Part shown: positions 52,657 to 60,764 of the stretch, piece after piece
Position numbering within the stretch: the first letter of the stretch is position 1
Layout of the letters: each line of letters starts with the position of its first letter
Source of the DNA: Flavobacterium sp. LC2016-23
GTDB lineage: Bacteria > Bacteroidota > Bacteroidia > Flavobacteriales > Flavobacteriaceae
Length of the DNA stretch: 64,000 nucleotides
Assembly (NCBI RefSeq): GCF_009674775.1
Contig: NZ_WKKE01000018.1
Coordinates: 1 to 64,000, forward strand
Reading direction: 5' to 3'
Notes under the pieces: generated by a model
What the model was told of the DNA's origin: nothing
What the model saw: the letters and a program-made list of their open reading frames with translations, nothing else
Database searches by the model: none
Translations under genes and position numbers: made by a program

Positions 52657-53544
52657 ATGAAATTAACCAAACCAAGATTAGCTTTAATCTGCGGCATACT
52701 TTGTATTTCGATTTTTCCGATATTGATCAAATTGCGTTTAGCTTCGGGATTGATTTCTGCTTTTTACAGAATGTTTTTTGCGGTTGTTTTGCTTTTGCCT
52801 TATGTGCTTTTGAGTAAGAACTTTAAACTTCCAACCTTAAAATTTACACTTTTAGCAGCATTAAGCGGGATTCTCTTTGCCTCAGATGTAGCGGTTTGGA
52901 ATATCGCCATTCAGGATTCAAGTGCGACGCAGGCTTCCTTGTTAACTAATTTATCGCCGCTTTGGGTCGGAATTGGTTCTTTCTTATTTTTGAAATCAAA
53001 ACCGGCTGCCAATTTCTGGATCGGAACGGTCGTTTCATTATTCGGAATGGTGACTTTGGTTGGTTTTAGTTTTTTTCTGGAACTGAATTTTGATCAGGCT
53101 TTCCTGTTTGCTGTTTTGTCCGGAATCTTCTATTCGATCTATCTTCTGGTAAGTAAAAATGTGCTTTCCCATGTTGATGTTTTATCGTTTATGACGATTA
53201 GTTTACTGGCTTCCAGCGCTTATTTAGGAATTATTTGCTATGCATTGAATGAAACTTTTACGGGATTCTCCAATACAGGCTGGTTTGTATTTGTACTTCA
53301 GGCAATAATCTGCCAGTTGTGCGCCTGGCTTTCGATCAGTTATGCCACACAACACATGCGTGCCACAAGGGTTTCGTTAAGTTTATTGAGTCAGGCTGTA
53401 ATTACTTCGATATTAGCTTGGTTGTTTTTAGAAGAACAAATAACTTTACAAATGGTTTTCGGCGGAATGATTTTGCTTTTCGGAATCCGGATTACGTTTT
53501 ACGATAAGACAATTTCTCCGGGCAGGTTCTTTTCTAAGAATTAA
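52657..53544 (+). CDS. EamA/DMT-family transporter
   Basis: The 295-residue protein has ten predicted transmembrane helices, in the typical two-fold repeat of the drug/metabolite transporter family (5 + 5). Tell-tale motifs are FYRMFFAVVLLLPYVLL in the first repeat and SLLSQAVITSILAWLFLEEQITLQMVFGGMILLFGI in the last two helices. It probably exports a metabolite or amino acid; substrate unknown. It is alone; a repeat-word spacer follows. Confidence 0.92.
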   Translation: MKLTKPRLALICGILCISIFPILIKLRLASGLISAFYRMFFAVVLLLPYVLLSKNFKLPTLKFTLLAALSGILFASDVAVWNIAIQDSSATQASLLTNLSPLWVGIGSFLFLKSKPAANFWIGTVVSLFGMVTLVGFSFFLELNFDQAFLFAVLSGIFYSIYLLVSKNVLSHVDVLSFMTISLLASSAYLGIICYALNETFTGFSNTGWFVFVLQAIICQLCAWLSISYATQHMRATRVSLSLLSQAVITSILAWLFLEEQITLQMVFGGMILLFGIRITFYDKTISPGRFFSKN

Positions 53545-53851
53545 GACTGGAAATTGGTTTTCGGATTAGGCGGGTTTACGCAGATTAATTTTAAAAATGC
53601 TTTCTCGCAGATTTGGCAGATGGAGCAGATTTTTTTTTAATCTCTGAAATCATTTATTCCGATAGGTACCAGAAGAGGCAAAAAAATAGTGCTAATTCGT
53701 GGCAAAAAAGTTCTCACGCAGATCGAGCAGATTTGGCAAATTATTTTTAAATCTTTGGAATCTCTATAATCTGTGGCAAAAAAAATTCGTGAAATTCGTG
53801 AAATTCGTGGCAAAAAAACCTAAAACTTCAAACCTGAAACAAAAAAACATC
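53545..53851. other. Gene-free spacer with word repeats
   Basis: About 307 bases with the repeat block at 53575-53815. A start upstream of the HAD gene in this spacer would create a 51-codon Lys/Phe-rich extension of repeat origin, which is not accepted. No other element is seen. Confidence 0.6.
53575..53815. repeat. CGCAGAT/GAAATTCGTG-word repeat block
   Basis: ttacgcagattaat, tcgcagatttggcagatgga, acgcagatcgagcagattt, aatctgtggc and three copies of gaaattcgtg in tandem at 53788-53811. Same word class as 47771-48035. Confidence 0.7.
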
Positions 53852-54559
53852 ATGTTACATAAAAGCAAAATACCAAATTTAAAAGTAATCGCCTTCGATG
53901 CCGATGATACTTTGTTTGTTAACGAACCGTATTTTCAGGAAACGGAACATAAATTTTGTGCCTTAATGGAAGATTATCTTTCGCATCAGGGCATTTCGCA
54001 GGAATTGTTTAAAATCGAAATTCAGAATTTGCCTTTGTACGGTTACGGAATCAAAGGTTATATTTTATCGATGATTGAGGCGGCGATGAACATTTCAAAC
54101 AACACGATTCCGGTTGAAGTGATTCAGAAAATCATTGAATACGGAAAAGAATTGCTCGAAAAACCCATCGAACTCCTTGACGGAATCGAAGAAACGCTGC
54201 AGGCCTTACACGGCAAATACAAACTGGTCGTGGCTACAAAAGGCGATTTAAAAGACCAGCACAGCAAACTGCACCGTTCAGGACTAGGACATTATTTTCA
54301 CCATATCGAAGTCATGTCAGACAAACAACAAATTGATTACAAGAAATTACTGGGACGTTTAGACATTCAGCCTCACGAGTTTCTGATGATCGGGAATTCG
54401 TTAAAATCGGATGTTTTACCGGTTTTGGAAATTGGCGGTTATGCCGTACATATTCCGTTTCATACCACTTGGGAACATGAGAAAATCAGTCATAAAGTAG
54501 AACACGAACATTTTAGTTCATTTGAAAAAATCACGGAAGTGGTTACTAATTTAGCCTAA
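53852..54559 (+). CDS. HAD-family hydrolase (PGP/YjjG-like)
   Basis: Starting at the ATG at 53852, the product is 235 residues. It has motif I FDADDT with nucleophile Asp16 and acid Asp18, a helical cap, motif II VVATKGD with Thr, motif III lysine in DYKKLLGRL, and motif IV IGNSLKSDVLPVLEIGG with Asp. It resembles phosphoglycolate or nucleotide phosphatases and should dephosphorylate a small metabolite. The longer frame to 53699 crosses spacer repeats. Its stop overlaps the start of the CAT-like gene by one base (TAATG). Confidence 0.9.
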   Translation: MLHKSKIPNLKVIAFDADDTLFVNEPYFQETEHKFCALMEDYLSHQGISQELFKIEIQNLPLYGYGIKGYILSMIEAAMNISNNTIPVEVIQKIIEYGKELLEKPIELLDGIEETLQALHGKYKLVVATKGDLKDQHSKLHRSGLGHYFHHIEVMSDKQQIDYKKLLGRLDIQPHEFLMIGNSLKSDVLPVLEIGGYAVHIPFHTTWEHEKISHKVEHEHFSSFEKITEVVTNLA

Positions 54560-55188
54560 TGAAAACACTTTTAGATTTAGAAAACTGGAACAGAAAAGAG
54601 CATTTTGCCCATTTCAAACAGATGGAAGAACCTTTTTTTGGTGCCACTGTTGAGATCGATTGCACAAAAGCCTACCAAACTGCAAAAAGCCTCAATGCTT
54701 CCTTTTTTATCTATTACTTACATAAAACTCTGGTTGCCGTAAATGCAATCGAGAATTTCAGATACCGAGTTGCAGAAGACGAGATTTACATCAACGATCG
54801 TATTGATGCATCCGCCACAATTGGCCGTGAAGATGGCACTTTCGGATTTTCACTAATCGAATATGATCCTGATTTTAAAATTTTCGAACAAACGGCTTTA
54901 AAAGAAATCGAGCGTATCCAAAATACCACCGGGCTTTTTACCCGTGAGTTTAAAGACGATAATGTCATCCATTTTTCGGCAATACCGTGGTTAAACTTTA
55001 CATCGCTTACACATGCCCGCAGTTTCACGTATCCGGACAGCTGTCCAAAAGTTTCTTTCGGAAAAATGATGACATCCGAAACCGGAAAAAGAACAATTTC
55101 GATGGCCGTGTATGTGCATCATGGTTTAATGGACGGTCTGCATCTGGGTCAGTTTGTAGACTATTTTCAGGAGCTGATGAATTCCTAA
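54559..55188 (+). CDS. Chloramphenicol acetyltransferase-like protein
   Basis: The 209-residue protein has the CAT fold with catalytic HHxxxDG at 187-193 (VHHGLMDGLHLG), FFIYYLHKTLVAVNAIENFRYR, and AIPWLNFTSLTHA. The residue before the catalytic block and the overall length agree with CATs of type B-like, non-xenobiotic group. These form trimers and acetylate hydroxyls using acetyl-CoA. The function may be drug resistance or general acetyl transfer; the chromosomal setting next to a HAD phosphatase suggests the latter. Start codon overlaps the HAD stop. Confidence 0.88.
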   Translation: MKTLLDLENWNRKEHFAHFKQMEEPFFGATVEIDCTKAYQTAKSLNASFFIYYLHKTLVAVNAIENFRYRVAEDEIYINDRIDASATIGREDGTFGFSLIEYDPDFKIFEQTALKEIERIQNTTGLFTREFKDDNVIHFSAIPWLNFTSLTHARSFTYPDSCPKVSFGKMMTSETGKRTISMAVYVHHGLMDGLHLGQFVDYFQELMNS

Positions 55189-55234
55189 AGAGAATTCAGG
55201 CGAAGATTTTGAATTGATTTTATTCTTAAAAAAT

Positions 55235-56587
55235 ATGAGAAAAGTATTTCTGTTTTTAGCTGTATTGTACAATTCGATTCTGTTAAGCCAGACGGTCTTG
55301 ACGACTTATCCTATGGATTTAAAAAGGATACGCGAAAATGATCAGATTTTAAATTTCGAAAACAACTCGACCCACGAAGTATTTGTTTTTGTGCTGTCGC
55401 AGGGAAATTTTACGATTTTAAAATACAATAGTGCGTTATTCCTGACGGACCAGTTTACGGGTCCGGCTACGTATTTTAATGACAGGTCTCTGATGGGCTA
55501 CAGTTTTAGTGAAGACGGAAATCCAACTTTGTATTGGTTTTCAGAAGCAGCAAAAAACATTATAATTGTCAAATATTATTTCGAAAACAAAACTTCGAAA
55601 GCGCTAAAATTTGAATATCCAAATACAACACAGGCTATTGTAACCTCATATCAAAAAGACAATTCCTTTAACTTCCTGACACAGGATAAGACGGGACCAA
55701 AACTGATTCTGTATGTCTTCAAAAATGGAATCGTAGAAGAAAAAGTGCTTGATTTTTCTCCTTTCACTTTTATAGACAGAAAAACAAAACCCAAAACATT
55801 CAATGAGATTCTTGCAGAAAACCCTATTGAAAAAATGGAACCCGGTGAATACAATCCGCTGTCTGCAACGATTAGTAAAACTAAAATGTATATCCTAAGT
55901 GATCGCATCATTTTAACTTTAGATCAGACGCTTCAAAAGACACAACTCTTCGATATTAATTTGAGCAATCTGGAGATCAAAGAAAAAGACTTTGTACAAC
56001 CGACTACTAAAAAAGCAGCAAGATCCTCCAACTCTTATTATCACGAAAACAAATTGTATCAGATTAATGCCAACGAAGACGAACTTTTGTTTGATATAAA
56101 AGATCTGGATTCGCAGCAAGTCTTAAAAAGCATTGCCGTTTCCAAAAATGACACGATCCTTTTTAAAAATTCGCCTTTGCTAATCCAAAGAAACAATTAC
56201 AGTCCGAAAGAATTAAAAAACACCGCCAAATTCCTGCAGCATTTATCGGGCTTAGATACGGGCATCTCCGTATTTAAAAACAAAAAAAATCTGTTTATTA
56301 CCATTGGAGGAATCAGTAAAACAACCAATCAGAGTTTTGAAGGCTTTTACTACCCTGACATTGAGACCAAAACAGTCTTTTTTGAAAGTATCTGGGATAA
56401 AAAACTCGGATTTACTGCTGAAAAACAACAGTCTCTGGCAATAGACAAGATTTACTTATTTATGGACAAGCACAAAGAAATTGCATTAGAAAGCATCATG
56501 AAATATAAGGATTATTCCATCTTAGGCTATTTCGATACCACAGCCAAACAATACAAGCTGCTAAAGTTTACAGACGGGTATAACTAA
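55235..56587 (+). CDS. Uncharacterised exported protein, paralogue of 50899 gene
   Basis: From the ATG at 55235 the product is 450 residues with a signal peptide (VFLFLAVLYNSILLSQ). It resembles the 50899 protein in order and spacing of strands: ENKLYQINANEDELLFDIKDLDSQ, ILFKNSPLL, LFITIGGISK, LAIDKIYLFMDKHK and YSILGYFDTTAKQYKLLKF. No named domain is recognised; repeats of beta strands suggest a propeller-like fold. A TTG frame to 55214 adds seven weak residues. It lies 46 bases past the CAT-like gene. Confidence 0.75.
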   Translation: MRKVFLFLAVLYNSILLSQTVLTTYPMDLKRIRENDQILNFENNSTHEVFVFVLSQGNFTILKYNSALFLTDQFTGPATYFNDRSLMGYSFSEDGNPTLYWFSEAAKNIIIVKYYFENKTSKALKFEYPNTTQAIVTSYQKDNSFNFLTQDKTGPKLILYVFKNGIVEEKVLDFSPFTFIDRKTKPKTFNEILAENPIEKMEPGEYNPLSATISKTKMYILSDRIILTLDQTLQKTQLFDINLSNLEIKEKDFVQPTTKKAARSSNSYYHENKLYQINANEDELLFDIKDLDSQQVLKSIAVSKNDTILFKNSPLLIQRNNYSPKELKNTAKFLQHLSGLDTGISVFKNKKNLFITIGGISKTTNQSFEGFYYPDIETKTVFFESIWDKKLGFTAEKQQSLAIDKIYLFMDKHKEIALESIMKYKDYSILGYFDTTAKQYKLLKFTDGYN

Positions 56588-56751
56588 AATAAAGACAATT
56601 TTTTCATATCCCGCTAAGGGTAGAAAAGACATCATTTCATTCAAATAAGTTGATTTCATTGTATTTAGTCTGAATCTGAATTGTTTCTGACAACAGTGAA
56701 TCAGGTTCCAAATTCCTTAAAATTATTTAACTTTACAAAAAACTCAAGATT

Positions 56752-57270
56752 ATGTTATCAAAAAATATAGAAACAGCACTGAACAAGCAAATCAGAATTG
56801 AAGCGGAGTCTTCGCAAACTTACCTTTCAATGGCTTGTTGGGCAGAGGTACACGGATTAGAAGGAATCGCTCAGTTTATGTACACTCAATCAGACGAAGA
56901 GCGCGCGCACATGCTTAAACTTGTTAAGTACATCAACGAGCGTGGCGGACATGCTACCATTACGGATCTTAAAGCGCCAAAAACATCATACACTACTTTT
57001 AAGGAAATGTTTGAAGCCCTTTACAATCATGAAATTTTCGTATCAGAATCGATTAATGAATTAGTGCACATCACTTTTTCTGAAAAAGATTATGCTACAC
57101 ATAATTTCCTGCAATGGTATGTGGCAGAACAGATCGAAGAAGAGGCTACAGCTAAATCAATCCTTGACAAAATCAACTTAATTGGTGATGATAAAGGCGG
57201 ACTTTACTTGTTTGATCGTGATATTCAGCAATTAACAGTAACAAGCTCAATTGCCATTAATCCAAAATAA
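56752..57270 (+). CDS. ftnA: Ferritin (bacterial, FtnA-type)
   Basis: FtnA forms a 24-mer that oxidises and stores iron. The 172-residue protein has the full ferroxidase set: Glu17, Glu50 and His53 (EERAH), Glu94, and Gln127 (AEQIEEE), with additional Glu129-131. No heme-binding Met52 is present, so it is not a bacterioferritin. It carries a short tail SSIAINPK. A Cys/Lys-rich small gene follows 79 bases downstream with its own -7 box. Confidence 0.94.
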   Translation: MLSKNIETALNKQIRIEAESSQTYLSMACWAEVHGLEGIAQFMYTQSDEERAHMLKLVKYINERGGHATITDLKAPKTSYTTFKEMFEALYNHEIFVSESINELVHITFSEKDYATHNFLQWYVAEQIEEEATAKSILDKINLIGDDKGGLYLFDRDIQQLTVTSSIAINPK

Positions 57271-57319
57271 AAAAAGTTAAAGTTTATTTAGAATACATAA
57301 AAATAACATTTATTCTTTT

Positions 57320-57327
57320 ATATTTGT
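57320..57327 (+). promoter_or_regulatory. -7 box upstream of the Cys/Lys-rich small gene
   Basis: TATATTTG fits TAnnTTTG exactly. It lies 23 bases before the start codon at 57350. No TTG is well placed at -33. Confidence 0.5.
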
Positions 57328-57349
57328 CTCGTTTTATAATTGAGAGACT

Positions 57350-57538
57350 ATGAGCAAGAAAGATAAAGTTAAAGACAAGGACAAAAAGAAGGATAAGAAG
57401 AAGAAAAATGCTGCTATCCTTGATAAGATTAAGAAGATCGAAAACTGCAAATCAAGCTGTTGTGAGAAATTCAAAAAGAGCGAAAAGAAACGTTGCTCCC
57501 GTTGTCCTATGTTTGACTTAATAAAAAAGACTGCTTAA
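57350..57538 (+). CDS. Lysine-rich small protein with a cysteine cluster
   Basis: The 62-residue protein begins with a run of Lys/Asp (MSKKDKVKDKDKKKDKKKK). Its C-terminal half has a Cys cluster: Cys-x3-Cys-Cys, 11 residues, then Cys-x2-Cys (ENCKSSCCEKFKKSEKKRCSRCPMFDLIKK). Five cysteines in about 20 residues suggests a metal site. The basic head may bind nucleic acid or polyphosphate. It follows ferritin by 79 bases and has its own -7 box and terminator, so it is a real gene. Function unknown; an iron or zinc role is a guess from context. Confidence 0.75.
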   Translation: MSKKDKVKDKDKKKDKKKKNAAILDKIKKIENCKSSCCEKFKKSEKKRCSRCPMFDLIKKTA

Positions 57539-57549
57539 AAAAATATATA

Positions 57550-57577
57550 AAAACCCATCAGAAATCTGGTGGGTTTT
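57550..57577 (+). terminator. Terminator of Cys/Lys-rich gene
   Basis: AACCCATCA pairs with TGGTGGGTT (one GU pair) around gaaatc, followed by TTTT. Confidence 0.75.
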
Positions 57578-57628
57578 TAGTTTAAATGACATTCGTGTTC
57601 TACTTTTAGAAACGCAAATAGTATACTT

Positions 57629-58321
57629 ATGAAACAGCCGGTTACGATACCCAAATCCAGTCTTGATTTTTTACAGCAGCTCAAAACAAATAACAACAAA
57701 CCCTGGTTTGAAGCCAACAAAACAACCTACCTCAACGAATTAAATCATATTGAAACCTTTGCAGGTGCTTTGCTGCAGGAGCTTTCCAAAACCGATGTTT
57801 TAGAAACAGCTTCCGGCAAAAAAAGTGTCTATCGAATTTATCGCGATATTCGTTTTTCCAAAGACAAAACTCCTTTTAAAACCTTTTGGGGCGGGAGCTT
57901 TACCCGCGCAACAAGTGAAAGACGTGGTGGCTATTATTTTCATCTGGAAGAAGGAAACAGTTTTTTCGCCGGTGGGTTTTGGGGACCAAGTGCAGCAGAT
58001 TTAAAACGCATCAGAAGCGAATTTGCACATAATGTGGAACCGATGCAAAAAATACTGCATTCCAAATCTTTTGTTGAGACTTTCGGAGTTCTACAAGGCG
58101 AACAGCTTAAAACAGCACCAAAAGGATTTGACATCAATCATGAGGCTATCGACTTACTTCGATACAAACAGTTTTTAATCATCAGACGTTTTACGGATAA
58201 AGAAGTACTCAGTCCGCTCTTTTTAGAACAGGCCCTGGAAACCTGCATAAACATGAGACCCTTTTTCGATTACATGAGCGAAATACTGACCACTGATAGC
58301 AATGGTGCATCCGTTTTGTAG
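57629..58321 (+). CDS. DUF2461 family protein
   Basis: The 230-residue protein matches DUF2461 (TIGR02453): LDFLQQLKTNNNKPWFEANKTTY at the start, KSVYRIYRDIRFSKDKTPFKTFWGGSF in the middle, and GGYYFHLEEGNSFFAGGFWGP. It is a small soluble alpha-beta protein with no assigned activity. It is alone on the plus strand and convergent with ssb across a strong hairpin. Length is normal. Confidence 0.9.
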   Translation: MKQPVTIPKSSLDFLQQLKTNNNKPWFEANKTTYLNELNHIETFAGALLQELSKTDVLETASGKKSVYRIYRDIRFSKDKTPFKTFWGGSFTRATSERRGGYYFHLEEGNSFFAGGFWGPSAADLKRIRSEFAHNVEPMQKILHSKSFVETFGVLQGEQLKTAPKGFDINHEAIDLLRYKQFLIIRRFTDKEVLSPLFLEQALETCINMRPFFDYMSEILTTDSNGASVL

Positions 58322-58336
58322 TAGCGTATTAAAACT

Positions 58337-58369
58337 AAACCCGACAGGTTTTAAAAACCTGTCGGGTTT
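58337..58369. terminator. Bidirectional terminator
   Basis: AAACCCGACAGGTTTT pairs with AAAACCTGTCGGGTTT. It is a perfect palindrome shared by the convergent DUF2461 and ssb genes. Confidence 0.9.
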
Positions 58370-58372
58370 GAA

Positions 58373-58705
58373 TTATTTACTTAAGAGTAAGATTTCATTG
58401 ACCACGACTTCTGTAATAAATTTTTTCTCTCCGTTTTTGTCGTCGTAACTCCTGTGTGTTAGCTTACCTTCAACAGCAACTTCTTTTCCTTTTACTACAA
58501 ATTTTTCAATAATTTCAGCTGTTTTGCCCCAGGCGGTCACACGGTGCCATTCTGTTTGTTCTACCTTCTCGCCTTTATCGTTCTTGTAGTACTCATTTGT
58601 AGCGATGTTCAGATGCGCTAATTTTTTTCCGTTTTCCAATGTTTTAATTTCCGGATCGTTACCTACGTTCCCAATTAGCTGTACTCTGTTTTTCATTGCA
58701 TTCAT
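58373..58705 (-). CDS. ssb: Single-stranded DNA-binding protein, short form
   Basis: The 110-residue protein is an OB-fold SSB: MKNRVQLIGNVGNDPEIKTL, EWHRVTAWGKTAEIIEKFVVKGKEVAVEGKLTHRSYDDKNGEKKF. It lacks the C-terminal acidic tail (xDDDIPF) that recruits repair proteins, ending in EILLLSK. It may be a secondary SSB for special DNA structures, with the main ssb elsewhere. A minus-strand box TATTTTTG lies at 58760-58767, 55 bases upstream. Start at the first Met is followed by a second at residue 4. Confidence 0.92.
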   Translation of the reverse strand: MNAMKNRVQLIGNVGNDPEIKTLENGKKLAHLNIATNEYYKNDKGEKVEQTEWHRVTAWGKTAEIIEKFVVKGKEVAVEGKLTHRSYDDKNGEKKFITEVVVNEILLLSK

Positions 58706-58830
58706 GGCGTATAAAATTTTAAGGTTAAAAAATGAATTCGCTAGTCAAATTCACATAGGCAAAAATACAAAAAAAGTAGGAATTATCCGATTAAGTAATA
58801 ATTATTTTCGGTTGTAATTATTTGTAAGCG

Positions 58831-58860
58831 TTTGTAAATGGTAATAATTTCGTATATTCG
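58831..58860 (+). promoter_or_regulatory. Promoter of the GNAT/nitrilase gene
   Basis: TTTG (58831-58834), 18 bases, then TATATTCG (58853-58860), one base off TAnnTTTG. The upstream ATG at 58838 lies between the two boxes, so the start at 58877 is preferred. Confidence 0.55.
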
Positions 58861-58876
58861 GAGAAAACCCTTTAAT

Positions 58877-60409
58877 ATGCAGACACAAATCAACAAAGTT
58901 GAATTGCGAAATTTACAATTAGTCGATTACAAACAATTGAAAAACTCAATGATAGAGTCCTATCCGGAAATGGCCAATTCGTATTGGGAATCTAAAGACA
59001 TTAAAAAATTACTCGCCATATTTCCCGAAGGCCAGCTGGTTATTTTAGTAGATGGTGTAGTAGTAGGATCAGCACTGTCCTTAATACTGGATGAAAAACT
59101 GGTCGATAAAAGACATAACTACAGACAAATTATTGGTGATTATACGTTCTCTACTCATAACAAAAACGGAGAAATACTATACGGCATTGATGTTTTTATT
59201 CACCCGAATTACCGCGGTCTACGTTTAGGGCGCCGTTTGTACGATGCCCGTAAAGAACTTTGCGAACAATTGAACCTAAAAGCAATTGTATTTGCCGGAA
59301 GAATTCCGAACTATGGTCAGTATGCCAGCAAAATGACTCCCAAGAATTATATCGAAAAAGTAAAACACAAAGAATTACACGATCCTGTACTTTCGTTTCA
59401 GCTGAGTAATGATTTTCACGTTTTAAGAATCATCAAAAATTACCTGGAAGGCGATGAAGAATCTAAAGAATTTGCCGTGCTTCTCGAATGGAACAACGTT
59501 TATTATGATGAAAGTCCAAGACTGATTAATCTTGAAAAAAGTGTAATTCGATTGGGATTGATTCAATGGCAGATGCGTCAGCTTAATAACGTCGAAGCTT
59601 TGTTTGAGCAGGCGGAATTTTTTATTGACGTCGTATCCGGTTACGGAAGTGATTTTGCTTTATTTCCGGAACTTTTTATTGCGCCTTTAATGGCCGATTA
59701 CAATCATTTATCTGAAGCAGAAGCCATCAGGGAATTGGCCCGCCATTCTGACCCGATTCGAAAAAGGTTTCAGGAATTTGCCATTTCGTACAACATCAAT
59801 ATCATTACCGGAAGTATGCCTCACCTTGAAAACGGTAATTTATACAATGTCGGTTTTTTATGCAAAAGAGACGGAACTTCTGAAATGTATACCAAAATTC
59901 ACATCACGCCCAACGAAGTACAGCATTGGGGAATGAAAGGCGGATCTCAATTTAAAACCTTTGATACCGATTGCGGTAAAATCGGAATCCTGATTTGTTA
60001 CGATGTCGAATTCCCGGAACTCTCCAGAATTATGGCCAATGAAGGAATGAATATTTTGTTCGTACCCTTCTTAACCGATACCCAAAACGCTTATACCCGT
60101 GTCAAACATTGTTCGCAGGCCAGGGCCATTGAAAACGAATGTTATGTTGCCATTGCCGGATGTGTGGGCAATCTGCCAAAAGTAAACAACATGGATATTC
60201 AGTATGCACAGGCATCGGTATTTACACCTTCTGATTTTGCTTTTCCGAGTAATGGTATAAAAGCAGAAGCCACTCCGAATACAGAAATGACTCTGATCGT
60301 AGACGTTGATCTGAATCTCCTAAAACAACTCCATGAGCACGGAAGTGTCCGCATTCTAAAGGACAGAAGGAATGACCTTTATGAAATTAGAAAAATAGAA
60401 CAGCCATGA
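58877..60409 (+). CDS. GNAT acetyltransferase fused to carbon-nitrogen hydrolase
   Basis: From ATG 58877 the product is 510 residues. The N-terminal GNAT domain (to about 210) has DVFIHPNYRGLRLGRRLYDARKELC, the acetyl-CoA R/GxGxxL-like block. The C-terminal nitrilase domain has the Glu-Lys-Cys triad: Glu in FALFPELFIAP, Lys in YTKIHITPNE, and Cys in GILICYDVEFPE. The two would acylate and hydrolyse related amide compounds. This two-domain form is found in several phyla with no settled substrate. A zinc-ribbon protein gene overlaps its stop by four bases. The longer start (58838) lies in the promoter. Confidence 0.88.
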   Translation: MQTQINKVELRNLQLVDYKQLKNSMIESYPEMANSYWESKDIKKLLAIFPEGQLVILVDGVVVGSALSLILDEKLVDKRHNYRQIIGDYTFSTHNKNGEILYGIDVFIHPNYRGLRLGRRLYDARKELCEQLNLKAIVFAGRIPNYGQYASKMTPKNYIEKVKHKELHDPVLSFQLSNDFHVLRIIKNYLEGDEESKEFAVLLEWNNVYYDESPRLINLEKSVIRLGLIQWQMRQLNNVEALFEQAEFFIDVVSGYGSDFALFPELFIAPLMADYNHLSEAEAIRELARHSDPIRKRFQEFAISYNINIITGSMPHLENGNLYNVGFLCKRDGTSEMYTKIHITPNEVQHWGMKGGSQFKTFDTDCGKIGILICYDVEFPELSRIMANEGMNILFVPFLTDTQNAYTRVKHCSQARAIENECYVAIAGCVGNLPKVNNMDIQYAQASVFTPSDFAFPSNGIKAEATPNTEMTLIVDVDLNLLKQLHEHGSVRILKDRRNDLYEIRKIEQP

Positions 60410-60753
60410 AAACATGTCTCGAATGCTCCGAAAAAATTGTAGGCCGGGAAGATAAAAAATTCTGTTCCGACAGTTGTCGCAATGCATACAATAATAAAAT
60501 AAATAAGGATACGAATAATTTTATGCGCAATGTAAACAATAAATTACGCAAAAATTACCGTATTTTGTCGGAACTCAATTCAGAAGGAAAATCAAAAGCA
60601 ACAAGAGATAAAATGTTGAATAAAGGCTTTGATTTTGATTTTTTTACTAATATTTTGCAGACGAAAACAGGCAATACCTATTATTTCCTGTATGACCAGG
60701 GATATTGCGCTCTGGACAATGATTATTTTATGCTCGTAAAAAAAGAAATTTAG
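60406..60753 (+). CDS. Zinc-ribbon small protein
   Basis: The 115-residue protein starts with a four-cysteine site: Cys4-x2-Cys7 and, after 12 residues, Cys20-x3-Cys24 (CLECSEKIVGREDKKFCSDSCRN), typical of a short zinc ribbon. The remainder is helical, ending in GNTYYFLYDQGYCALDNDYFMLVKKEI. Its ATG overlaps the stop of the GNAT/nitrilase gene by four bases. It has no assigned family to my knowledge; a DNA-binding or protein-interaction role is likely. Confidence 0.8.
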   Translation: MKTCLECSEKIVGREDKKFCSDSCRNAYNNKINKDTNNFMRNVNNKLRKNYRILSELNSEGKSKATRDKMLNKGFDFDFFTNILQTKTGNTYYFLYDQGYCALDNDYFMLVKKEI

Positions 60754-60764
60754 TATATTCAACA

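Noticed and set aside
53699..53851. N-terminal extension of the HAD gene
   Set aside because: The 51 codons are Lys/Phe-rich and derive from spacer repeats. The ATG at 53852 gives the normal HAD N-terminus.
58838..58876. Upstream start for the GNAT/nitrilase gene
   Set aside because: It falls between the promoter boxes; the next ATG at 58877 gives the normal N-terminus.
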